Assembly (NCBI RefSeq): GCF_021277265.1
Contig: NZ_JAJSOH010000026.1
Coordinates: forward strand, 1 to 64,000
Length of the DNA stretch: 64,000 nt
Direction: 5' to 3'
Source of the DNA: Kineosporia rhizophila
GTDB lineage: Bacteria; Actinomycetota; Actinomycetes; Actinomycetales; Kineosporiaceae
The position numbers and the translations under genes are program-made. Shown one piece after another: positions 1 through 6,879 of this stretch. Position 1 is the stretch's first letter. Each line of letters starts with the position of its first letter. The notes beneath the pieces were generated by a model. That model ran no database searches and had not been told where the DNA came from. It saw nothing but the letters and a program-made list of their open reading frames with translations.

Positions 1-2
1 TG

Positions 3-113
3 GTGCGGCCGTTGGCGGGACCAGTCAGTGCGGCCAGCTCAGGGGGCGGTCGGCGGGATCGGCTGGTCGGGCTGCTGATGACGGCCGGTGTCGGAGTCGT
101 GCTCAACCGGTAG
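3..113 (+). CDS. 3' end of a possible membrane protein
   Basis: This reading frame enters from the left edge and stops at TAG 111-113. The last 20 residues read RRDRLVGLLMTAGVGVVLNR, a basic turn followed by one hydrophobic segment ending in a charged residue. That resembles the last transmembrane helix of a multi-pass transporter such as an EamA family protein. Only about 36 codons are visible, so neither family nor start can be judged. It could also be a chance open frame. Confidence 0.3.
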   Translation: MRPLAGPVSAASSGGGRRDRLVGLLMTAGVGVVLNR

Positions 114-239
114 GGCCGGGAGATAGGGCCAAGTGGTGTGGTCTGGTGGTAGGGCCAACCTGGTGGGGCCGGATGATAGACCGCCCGGCGCGGTGAGCCG
201 GAGTGGCACAGCGATCAGTATTCGGTGGCGGACCAGGCT

Positions 240-286
240 CTACGTGTAAACAAAGTCTGGTCAGAGCAGGCTTTGTTTACACGTAG
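240..286. repeat. Perfect 16-bp inverted repeat
   Basis: The arms CTACGTGTAAACAAAG (240-255) and CTTTGTTTACACGTAG (271-286) are exact reverse complements around a 15-nt spacer. The arms are far more A+T rich than the surroundings. No T-run follows on either strand, so a simple intrinsic terminator is not obvious. It sits between the gene tail ending at 113 and the decayed dinB copy at 301-424. A regulator operator, a factor-assisted terminator or a recombination scar are all possible. Confidence 0.75.
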
Positions 287-300
287 TCTCCGGCGGCCCA

Positions 301-424
301 GCCCTTGAGCCGGATGGCTCGCTCAGGCTCAGCTTCGGGTCGTCGACCTGCGCTTGGGCCCCCGGCCTGTGGGGCAGCCTCCGAAAGGCACCGTCACTCT
401 TCCCAACGACCCTACTCTCAGCCC
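301..424 (-). pseudogene. Decayed duplicate of the dinB 3' end
   Basis: Read on the minus strand, this stretch aligns base for base with the last ~120 bases of the intact dinB gene that ends at 543. Peptide pieces survive in different frames: GRVTVPFGG with PTGRGPK (against GRVTVRFEG and HTGPGPIK in dinB), then DDPKLSLSEP (against DDPDLSLGEP). At least one frameshift separates the pieces, so it is not translatable as a unit. It is probably a partial duplication left by a rearrangement, or the tail of a lost DinB paralogue. Confidence 0.6.
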
Positions 425-486
425 TTTTCCGGCGTTGGTGCCCGGCCGGGCGGTCAGGTGGAGGTGATTCCGGCCGTCGGCAGCCC

Positions 487-558
487 CACCAGACGGGCGG
501 CCCCGTTGCGGCTCGCCGGACCGGGGGCTTCCCGTTGCGACGTCACCAGACGGGCGGC
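487..558 (+). repeat. 15-bp direct repeat pair at the dinB end
   Basis: CACCAGACGGGCGGC occurs at 487-501 and again at 544-558, where it contains part of the dinB stop codon (543-545 on the minus strand). The copies are 57 bp apart. Together with the decayed dinB copy further left, this suggests repeated short duplications at this boundary. It has no coding role outside dinB. Confidence 0.5.
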
Positions 559-1976
559 TCGCCCAGGCTCAGGTCCGGGTCGTCGGCGCGGAAGGTCTTG
601 ATCGGGCCTGGGCCGGTGTGCGGGCCTTCGAAGCGCACCGTCACTCTGCCCAGGCCGGCACCCTGTACCCAGCCGGGGCCTCGCTCTGTGTGCACTACGT
701 CTTGGCCGGGGCGCCACTCGGGGACGCCGGAGGCGTCGGGCTCACTGGTGGTCGTTTCCTCCAGCTCGGCCGTCCAGCCGAAACCTTTTGCACTGGGCTG
801 CTTCTCGCTCTCCAGCGGAAGTTTCTCCGGCGTGCCGCCCATCACGGTGGCCAGCACCGGCGGGCTTACGGGCAGGCGTTCGTCGGGCTCGTCGCCCACC
901 TCGGCCAGGAGGTCGGAGAGCAGGTCGGTCTGGGCGAAGTCGGTGAGGCCGGCCACGCCGACGCCGAGGAGGCGGATGCCGTCGCTGACGTCGACGGCGT
1001 CGAGCAGGTGGCGGATGCTCGACATGATCTTGTTCAGCGAGTCGGTGGGCTGGTCGAGGGTGAACGAGCGGGTGATGGTGCTGAAGTCGTAGCTGCGCAC
1101 CTTGATGGTGATGGTGCGGGCGCAGAGCCCGTCTTTGGTGATCCGGCCGACCACCCGCTCGGCCATGCGGCGGGCGTGCTCGTTCAGCTCGCGGCGGTCG
1201 GTGAGGTCGCGGGAGAAGGTCTCCTCGGCGGAGACCGACTTGGCGTCGCGCTCGGGTTCAAGCTCGCGGTTGTCGATGCCGCGGGCGTGCTGGTGCACGG
1301 CGGTGCCGTGGGCCTGGCCGAGGATGCCGACGATCTCCTTCTCGGTGGCCTCGGCCACCTCGCCGACGGTGTGCATGCCGAACTTGTGCAGGCGCTCCTG
1401 CGTGGCCGGGCCGATGCCGGGCAGGCGGCGCACCGGCAGGGCGGCCAGGGTCTGCCGCTCGGTGCCCGGGGCCACCACGGTGAGGCCGTCGGGCTTGTTC
1501 AGGTCAGAGCCGATCTTGGCCACCAGCTTGCTGGTGCCCACCCCGACCGAGGCGGTGAGGCCGGTGGCCTCGCGAATGCGCCGGCGGACTTCCTCGGCCA
1601 GTTCGGTGACGCCGGGCACGTCGATGCCCGGGTGGGTGGGAGTGAGGTCGACGTAGGCCTCGTCGACCGACATCTGCTCGATCAGCGGGGACACCTCGGC
1701 CAGCAGACCCATGACCACCCGCGAGGCCGCGCGGTAGGCGTGGAACCGCGGGGTGAGATAGGCGGCGTTGGGGCAGCGGCGGCGCGCCTCGATGATGGAC
1801 ATGGCCGAGCCGACGCCGAAGCGGCGGGCCTCGTAGGAGGCGGTGGCCACCACGCCGCGGCGGCCGGTGCCACCCACCACCACCGGCTTGCCCCGCAACG
1901 AGGGCTTGTGCAGCTGTTCGACGGCGGAGAAGAACGCGTCGAGATCCAGGTGGAGGATCACCGGTCGCGTTCGCAT
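543..1976 (-). CDS. dinB: DNA polymerase IV (Y family)
   Basis: Translesion DNA polymerase of the DinB branch, cytoplasmic, copying past damaged bases. The N-terminus HLDLDAFFSAVEQ carries the first metal-binding Asp, and SVDEAYVDL carries the second catalytic Asp-Glu pair. A helix-hairpin-helix segment (RRLPGIGPATQERL) and the little-finger domain follow. The final ~60 residues (WRPGQDVVHTERGPGWVQG..) are a small basic tail typical of actinobacterial DinB homologues; at 477 residues the protein is longer than E. coli Pol IV because of it. ATG at 1976 is preferred over an upstream TTG at 1994 because family similarity begins there. No strong ribosome site precedes either. It diverges from the universal stress gene. 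Confidence 0.92.
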   Translation of the reverse strand: MRTRPVILHLDLDAFFSAVEQLHKPSLRGKPVVVGGTGRRGVVATASYEARRFGVGSAMSIIEARRRCPNAAYLTPRFHAYRAASRVVMGLLAEVSPLIEQMSVDEAYVDLTPTHPGIDVPGVTELAEEVRRRIREATGLTASVGVGTSKLVAKIGSDLNKPDGLTVVAPGTERQTLAALPVRRLPGIGPATQERLHKFGMHTVGEVAEATEKEIVGILGQAHGTAVHQHARGIDNRELEPERDAKSVSAEETFSRDLTDRRELNEHARRMAERVVGRITKDGLCARTITIKVRSYDFSTITRSFTLDQPTDSLNKIMSSIRHLLDAVDVSDGIRLLGVGVAGLTDFAQTDLLSDLLAEVGDEPDERLPVSPPVLATVMGGTPEKLPLESEKQPSAKGFGWTAELEETTTSEPDASGVPEWRPGQDVVHTERGPGWVQGAGLGRVTVRFEGPHTGPGPIKTFRADDPDLSLGEPPVW

Positions 1977-2041
1977 ACCCACAGTTGTACCCAAAGGGTC
2001 CGACAGTCTTGGCCCGGCACCCGCGGCGCAGCACCGCTAGC

Positions 2042-2521
2042 ATGGCCCACATGTCTGGCTCGGACATTCCGGACCTCTCTCCCGAGGCCACGCCCAGGCG
2101 CCTGATCATGCTGGTCGGCGTCGACGGGTCGGAGAGCTCGCTGCGTGCCCGCGCCTACGCGGTGGGCCTGGCCCGGCGCTCGCACGCCTACCTGATCATG
2201 GTCTACGTGCGTCAGCTGAGCACGATGACGGCGTTCGCCCCCGGCCCGGGAACCGCCGCCATCGAGGAGGCCGAGGACGAGGTGGCCGCCGAGCTCCGCC
2301 GGGAGATGACGATGCTCGCCGAGGAGCCCGGCCCGCAGCTCGACGCCGAGCTGATCGAGTGCACCGGCAGCCCGTTCCAGGCGCTGAACCAGATCGCCGC
2401 CGAGCGCCGCGCCGACGCCATCATCGTGGGCGCCTCCAAGCAGGCCGGGCACCGGTTCGTCGGCTCCCTCGCCGTGCACCTGGTGCGCAACGCCAGCTGC
2501 CCGGTCACCGTCGTCCCCTGA
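2042..2521 (+). CDS. Universal stress protein, UspA family
   Basis: Single-domain Usp of 159 residues. The fold begins at LIMLVGVDGSESS, the first beta strand and nucleotide loop, and ends with GASKQAGHRFVGSLAVHLV followed by CPVTVV. That ending fits the G-x2-G-x9-G(S/T) ATP-binding signature of nucleotide-binding Usp proteins. Such proteins modulate stress survival, often as dimers; a partner cannot be named. ATG 2042 or ATG 2051 can serve as start; neither has a clear Shine-Dalgarno, and a longer frame from 1985 has no family similarity. It is monocistronic and divergent from dinB. Confidence 0.88.
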   Translation: MAHMSGSDIPDLSPEATPRRLIMLVGVDGSESSLRARAYAVGLARRSHAYLIMVYVRQLSTMTAFAPGPGTAAIEEAEDEVAAELRREMTMLAEEPGPQLDAELIECTGSPFQALNQIAAERRADAIIVGASKQAGHRFVGSLAVHLVRNASCPVTVVP

Positions 2522-2769
2522 GCCCTCCGGATCCAGACCGGGTCCACCCGGTCGCCCTGCGCCGAACCCCCCTCCACGCAGGGCAATCCCGGCTTCCCGG
2601 TCGGGCAGCCGTGCCCGAAGGGGCAGGACCGAAAAGATCGCCGCTGACCTGCCCGGATGCCGAAACCCGGAAGATCTGGCGGTTCTCGGTGCATCGGGCC
2701 CTCTCCCAGCGTGCTCCACTTCCGTCGGCAACGTCCGTGACCACCGGAAGACCGAGAGGGCCTCCCACC

Positions 2770-4182
2770 ATGAGCACCCCCACCGTCAACGACCTGGCCG
2801 AGCTGCGCGAGCACCTCACCCGGCCTGACGGCACCACCGTCCTGGCTCTGCCCGGAGACCCCGGGTACGCCGTCGCGACCCCGTGGAACGTGGCCAAGAC
2901 GGTCACGCCGCAGGCTGTCGTCCTGGCCGAGACGGCCGAAGACATCTCCCGCACCGTCGCTTTCGCCACCGACCAGGGCCTGCGGGTCGCGGTCCAGTGC
3001 ACCGGCCACGGCGCCACCGGCCTGACCGCGCAGGACGTCGAGAAGGCCGACGTGCTGCTGGTCCACACCGGCCGGATGAACGATGTGCAGATCGATCCGC
3101 AGACCCGGACCGCCCGGCTGGGGGCCGGGGTGATCTGGCAGCAGGTGATCGAGGCCGCCGCCCCGTACGGCCTGGCCCCGATCGTCGGCTCCGCCCCCGG
3201 CGTCGGCGCGGTCGGCTTCCTCACCGGCGGCGGGATCGGCCCGCTGTCGCGCACTTACGGCCTGGCCTCCGACCTGGTCCGGGCCTTCGAGCTGGTCACC
3301 GGCAACGGCGAGCTGCGCCGGGTGACCGCGACCGAGAACCCGGAGCTGTTCTGGGGTCTGCGCGGCGGGAAGGCCACGCTGGGCATCGTCACCGCGGTCG
3401 AGCTGGAACTGCTTCCGCTGAGCGGCTTCTACGGCGGGGCGATCTACCTCGACGCCGGTGACGCCGAGGTCACCGGCCGTGTCCTGCACGCCTGGCGGGC
3501 CTGGAGCCTGAACCTGCCCGAGCACGCCAACACCTCGATCGCGATCTTCCAGCTGCCGCCGCTGCCCGCGGTCCCGCCGCCGCTGGCCGGCCGGATGACC
3601 GTCGGGATCCGTTACACCAGCACCGCTCCCGAGCCCGAGGCGGCCGAACTGTTCGCCCCGATGCGCGCACTGGGCACCCCGCTGATCGACGCGGTGGGCC
3701 CGATGCCCTTCGCCGCGATCGGCGCCGTCCACGCCGACCCGGTCGACCCGATGCCGGTCGCGGAGGAGGCCACTCTGCTGAGCGAACTGCCCACCGAGGC
3801 CGTCGACGAGATCCTGCGCGTGACCGGCCCGGGTTCCGGCTCGGTGCAGCTGGTGGCCGAGATCCGGCGTCTGGGTGGCGTTCTGGCCAAGGAGCCGGAG
3901 CATGCGGACGCCTTCAGCCATCGTGAGGCGGGCTACTCGTTCTTCGCCGCCGGTGTGCTCGCCCCCGAGATCGCGGCGATCGTCAAGCCGCAGGCCCAGG
4001 CCATGACGGCGGCCCTGGCCCGATGGAGCACGGGCGGTTTCATGCCGAACTTCTCCAGCGACCTCACCGCGGCCGAGCGGGTCAGCAGCTACGACGAGAG
4101 CACCCGCAAGCGCCTGGCCGATCTGGCCGATTCCTACGACCCGGCGGGCACTTTCCGGGTCGGCCAGGTGGTTCGCCACTAG
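2770..4182 (+). CDS. FAD-dependent oxidoreductase, BBE type
   Basis: Flavoprotein of the VAO/berberine bridge enzyme-like group, 470 residues. An N-terminal FAD-binding type 4 domain includes VAVQCTGHGATG, where the His is the usual covalent FAD site, then GSAPGVGAVGFLTGGGIGPL. The C-terminus SYDPAGTFRVGQ is the BBE motif next to the flavin. These enzymes oxidise alcohols, sugars or polyphenols with O2; the substrate is not predictable. A second Cys for bicovalent FAD is not obvious. Start ATG 2770 follows a GAGAGG purine run. It lies tail to tail with the MftD paralogue, so a role in the same redox chemistry is only inference. Confidence 0.85.
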   Translation: MSTPTVNDLAELREHLTRPDGTTVLALPGDPGYAVATPWNVAKTVTPQAVVLAETAEDISRTVAFATDQGLRVAVQCTGHGATGLTAQDVEKADVLLVHTGRMNDVQIDPQTRTARLGAGVIWQQVIEAAAPYGLAPIVGSAPGVGAVGFLTGGGIGPLSRTYGLASDLVRAFELVTGNGELRRVTATENPELFWGLRGGKATLGIVTAVELELLPLSGFYGGAIYLDAGDAEVTGRVLHAWRAWSLNLPEHANTSIAIFQLPPLPAVPPPLAGRMTVGIRYTSTAPEPEAAELFAPMRALGTPLIDAVGPMPFAAIGAVHADPVDPMPVAEEATLLSELPTEAVDEILRVTGPGSGSVQLVAEIRRLGGVLAKEPEHADAFSHREAGYSFFAAGVLAPEIAAIVKPQAQAMTAALARWSTGGFMPNFSSDLTAAERVSSYDESTRKRLADLADSYDPAGTFRVGQVVRH

Positions 4183-4213
4183 CGGTCAGCACCGAGGCAC
4201 CGGACCTGAAGGC

Positions 4214-5374
4214 TCAGAACCCGGGCGGCACCACGAGGTCGCCCGGGTTCAGCTCGGTCACGGAGGAACGCCCGAGCCCCAGGAGGGCGGAGTCGATGCC
4301 CCCACGCAGGATGTCGAGCACGTTCTCCACCCCGGCCTGGCCGTTCGCGGCGAGCCCCCAGAGGTAGGCCCGGCCGATCAGTACTGCGCGCGCCCCCAGG
4401 GCCAGCGCCTTGACCACGTCGGAACCGCGACGGATCCCCCCGTCCATAAGCACTTCGATCTCCCCGCCGACCGCCTCGGCGATGGCAGGAAGACTGCGGA
4501 CGGCGGCGCGCTCGGTATCGAGGTTGTTTCCCCCGTGATTGGACACCGAGATAGCGGTGACCCCCGCGTCCAAGGCGCGGCGGGCGTCCTCAATTCGGGT
4601 TACCCCCTTGAGCATGAAGGGGCCGTTCCACTGCGAACGCAACCACGCGACGTCCTCCCATGTGGGCGGTGGGGTGCTTTTCCATGCCCCGTAAGCCTCG
4701 AAGAACGTAGGTAGCGGACGGCCCGGCTCGGCCAGGTTCGGCACCGTGAGGTCAGGGAGCTTCCCGGCGGCCACCCAGTCCCACAACCACGCGGGCCGCG
4801 CCAGCACGGCGGGAGCGAATCGGACCGCCGTAGGCAGGTCTATTCGTAGGGGGATCGACGGCGAGCCCCAGTCGCGCCCTTCTGAGAACGACCAGTTCAA
4901 AGTGAGGACGAGTCCTGCCGCACCTGCGCGAGCCGCGCGCTCTACCCCGGCCATCACGTGCTCCCGGGAGCCGGTCCAGCTCGTCTGGAAGAACGTGACC
5001 GGGTTAGCGGCCACCACCTCCGTAAGGGGGCGACTGGCGAAGGACGACAGCGACATCGCCGTACCCCGGGAAGCCGCGGCCCGGGCCACCGCCACCTCGG
5101 CCTCCGGATGCACCGCCTGAACGCCGGTAGGCGAGATCAGTACCGGCAGGGCAAGTCGCTGCCCCATGACCGTGACCTGCTGCGACCGCTGCGCGGACAG
5201 CCCGGCCACGTGCGGCGCGAACCCCAGCTCAGCGAACGCCCGCTCGTTGTCCTCGATGGTCAGCCCGCGCTCGGACCCGGCGACCAGCGCCTTGTAGACG
5301 GGCTCGGGCAACCGTCGGCGGGCCCGCCGACGGGCCTCGGCGACGCTCTCGAACCACGGATCGCGGAGTCTCAC
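4214..5374 (-). CDS. FMN-dependent alpha-hydroxy acid dehydrogenase, MftD paralogue
   Basis: TIM-barrel FMN enzyme of the glycolate oxidase/LldD family, 386 residues, closely similar to the MftD encoded divergently next door. Shared landmarks are LVAGSERGLT, PVLISPTGVQAVHPE, MLKGVTRIEDARRALDAG, the catalytic SVSNHGGNN (His and flavin contacts) and DGGIRRGSDVVKALALGARA. It differs in FFQTSWTGSREHV where the neighbour has MYWVGSREVL, so the active-site entrance has changed. Start GTG 5374 has AGG upstream and aligns with the paralogue's N-terminus; the longer open frame is a shadow of the other gene. Probably a duplicated MftD with altered substrate. Confidence 0.85.
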   Translation of the reverse strand: MRLRDPWFESVAEARRRARRRLPEPVYKALVAGSERGLTIEDNERAFAELGFAPHVAGLSAQRSQQVTVMGQRLALPVLISPTGVQAVHPEAEVAVARAAASRGTAMSLSSFASRPLTEVVAANPVTFFQTSWTGSREHVMAGVERAARAGAAGLVLTLNWSFSEGRDWGSPSIPLRIDLPTAVRFAPAVLARPAWLWDWVAAGKLPDLTVPNLAEPGRPLPTFFEAYGAWKSTPPPTWEDVAWLRSQWNGPFMLKGVTRIEDARRALDAGVTAISVSNHGGNNLDTERAAVRSLPAIAEAVGGEIEVLMDGGIRRGSDVVKALALGARAVLIGRAYLWGLAANGQAGVENVLDILRGGIDSALLGLGRSSVTELNPGDLVVPPGF

Positions 5375-5378
5375 CGGC

Positions 5379-5405
5379 CTATATTGACACCACGTGCCAA
5401 TATAG
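5379..5405. promoter_or_regulatory. Palindromic operator between the two MftD-type genes
   Basis: CTATATTGACA (5379-5389) and TGCCAATATAG (5395-5405) form an 11-bp inverted repeat with one mismatch and a 5-bp spacer. It sits 5 bp upstream of the GTG of the minus-strand gene and 48 bp upstream of the plus-strand ATG. A canonical -35-like TTGACA lies inside (5384-5389). The position suggests one dimeric regulator controls both genes; the regulator is not identified. Confidence 0.6.
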
Positions 5406-5453
5406 AGCCAGCACATCCGGACAGCGGTCTCGAAGAAGAGAAAGAGCACACCT

Positions 5454-6671
5454 ATGGCCAACGCATGGTTCGAGACGGTCGCCGAAGCCCAGCGGCGTGC
5501 GAAGAAGCGGCTGCCCAAGTCGGTGTACATGGCCCTGGTGGCCGGCTCCGAGCGCGGCCTCACCGTGGACGACAACCTGAACGCCTTCGGTGAGCTGGGC
5601 TTCGCCCCGCACATCGCCGGGCTGTCGCAGGCCCGCGAACTGAGCACCACGGTGATGGGCCAGCCTCTGGACCTGCCGGTGATGATCTCCCCCACCGGCG
5701 TGCAGGCCGTGCACCCCGAGGGCGAGGTGGCGGTGGCCCGCGCGGCCGCCAACCGGGGCATCACCATGGGCCTGAGCTCGTTCGCCAGCAAGTCCATCGA
5801 GGAGGTGGCGGCGGTCAACGACCGGACCTTCTTCCAGATGTACTGGGTGGGCAGCCGCGAGGTGCTGGTGCAGCGCATGGAGCGCGCCCGCGCCGCCGGG
5901 GCCAAGGGCCTGATCATGACCACCGACTGGTCGTTCTCCAACGGCCGGGACTGGGGCTCGCCGAGCATCCCGGACAAGATCGACCTCAGGACGGCGATCC
6001 GTTTCGCCCCCGAGGTGCTGCGCCGGCCCAAGTGGCTGTACGAGTTCGGCCGGACCGGCGCCATCCCCGACCTGACCACGCCGAACCTGGCCCCGGCGGA
6101 CGGCGGACCGGCCCCCACCTTCTTCGGCGCCTACGGCGAGTGGATGGGCACCCCGCTGCCTACCTGGGAAGACATCGCCTGGCTGCGGGAGCAGTGGGAC
6201 GGGCCGTTCATGCTCAAGGGTGTGATGCGGGTGGACGACGCCCGGCGCGCCGTCGACGCCGGGGTCACCGCGATCTCGGTGTCCAACCACGGCGGCAACA
6301 ACCTGGACGGCACCCCGGCCCCGATCCGCGCCCTGCCGGCCATCGCCGAGGCCGTCGGCAACGACGTCGAGGTGGTGCTCGACGGCGGCATCCGCCGCGG
6401 CTCGGACGTGGTCAAGGCGATCGCCCTGGGCGCCCGGGCCGTGATGATCGGCCGCGCCTACCTGTGGGGCCTGGCCGCCAACGGGCAGGCCGGCGTCGAG
6501 AACGTGATCGACATCCTGCGCGGCGGCATCGACTCGGCCGTGCTCGGCCTCGGGCACTCCTCGATCCACCAGGTCACCGCGGACGACGTGATCGTTCCGG
6601 ACGGTTTCACCCGGTCGCTCGGAGTGACGCCCGCGCAGAAAGTGGTGCAGGCCGCAGTGCAGTCGGCCTGA
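5454..6671 (+). CDS. mftD: Pre-mycofactocin synthase
   Basis: FMN-dependent TIM-barrel oxidase that in the known pathway oxidatively deaminates AHDP, the cyclised Val-Tyr product released by MftE, to pre-mycofactocin. Almost every segment matches my recollection of the MftD family: the start MANAWFETVAEAQRRAKKRL, then MISPTGVQAVHPEGEVAVAR, TTDWSFSNGRDWGSP, SVSNHGGNNLDGTP and DGGIRRGSDVVKAIALGARA. Length 405 is normal. ATG 5454 follows a purine run (AAAGAG). Unusually it stands 8-15 kb from the other mft genes and on the opposite strand, transcribed alone and ending at a strong terminator. Control is probably through the palindrome at 5379-5405. Confidence 0.9.
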   Translation: MANAWFETVAEAQRRAKKRLPKSVYMALVAGSERGLTVDDNLNAFGELGFAPHIAGLSQARELSTTVMGQPLDLPVMISPTGVQAVHPEGEVAVARAAANRGITMGLSSFASKSIEEVAAVNDRTFFQMYWVGSREVLVQRMERARAAGAKGLIMTTDWSFSNGRDWGSPSIPDKIDLRTAIRFAPEVLRRPKWLYEFGRTGAIPDLTTPNLAPADGGPAPTFFGAYGEWMGTPLPTWEDIAWLREQWDGPFMLKGVMRVDDARRAVDAGVTAISVSNHGGNNLDGTPAPIRALPAIAEAVGNDVEVVLDGGIRRGSDVVKAIALGARAVMIGRAYLWGLAANGQAGVENVIDILRGGIDSAVLGLGHSSIHQVTADDVIVPDGFTRSLGVTPAQKVVQAAVQSA

Positions 6672-6711
6672 CCGCCCACCAGCGGTGAACCAGCACGGCA
6701 CCCCCTGATCG

Positions 6712-6750
6712 GCCCCCGGAAACCAAGACAGTGCGCTGGTTTCCGGGGGC
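6712..6750 (+). terminator. Intrinsic-type terminator after mftD
   Basis: GCCCCCGGAAACCA (6712-6725) and TGGTTTCCGGGGGC (6737-6750) pair perfectly over 14 bp around an 11-nt loop, 40 bp past the mftD stop. No long T-run follows, which is usual in high-GC actinomycetes. It separates mftD from the HSP90-TPR operon. Confidence 0.8.
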
Positions 6751-6790
6751 TCTCCAGCTCTGCGGCGCCGGAGCGGGTGGCCCGGGTAAG

Positions 6791-6845
6791 GAAACCGCGC
6801 CACAGAGTGATCGAAACAGGTGTATTTCATACCCATGGCGGTTTC
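6791..6845. promoter_or_regulatory. Inverted repeat upstream of the HSP90-like gene
   Basis: GAAACCGC (6791-6798) and GCGGTTTC (6838-6845) are reverse complements 39 bp apart, immediately upstream of the operon start at 6880. The spacer is the most A+T-rich part of the interval and likely holds the promoter. A paired regulator site is possible, but the wide spacing keeps this tentative. Confidence 0.25.
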
Positions 6846-6879
6846 GGACAAACCCCAGTGACCCCCTAGGCTTTCGCAG

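Noticed and set aside
618..2105. Long plus-strand frame opposite dinB
   Set aside because: The minus strand carries a clear DinB with catalytic residues; this frame has shadow composition only.
5375..6118. N-terminal extension of the minus-strand MftD paralogue
   Set aside because: The extension is the reverse complement of the plus-strand mftD and has no similarity; GTG 5374 begins the family sequence.
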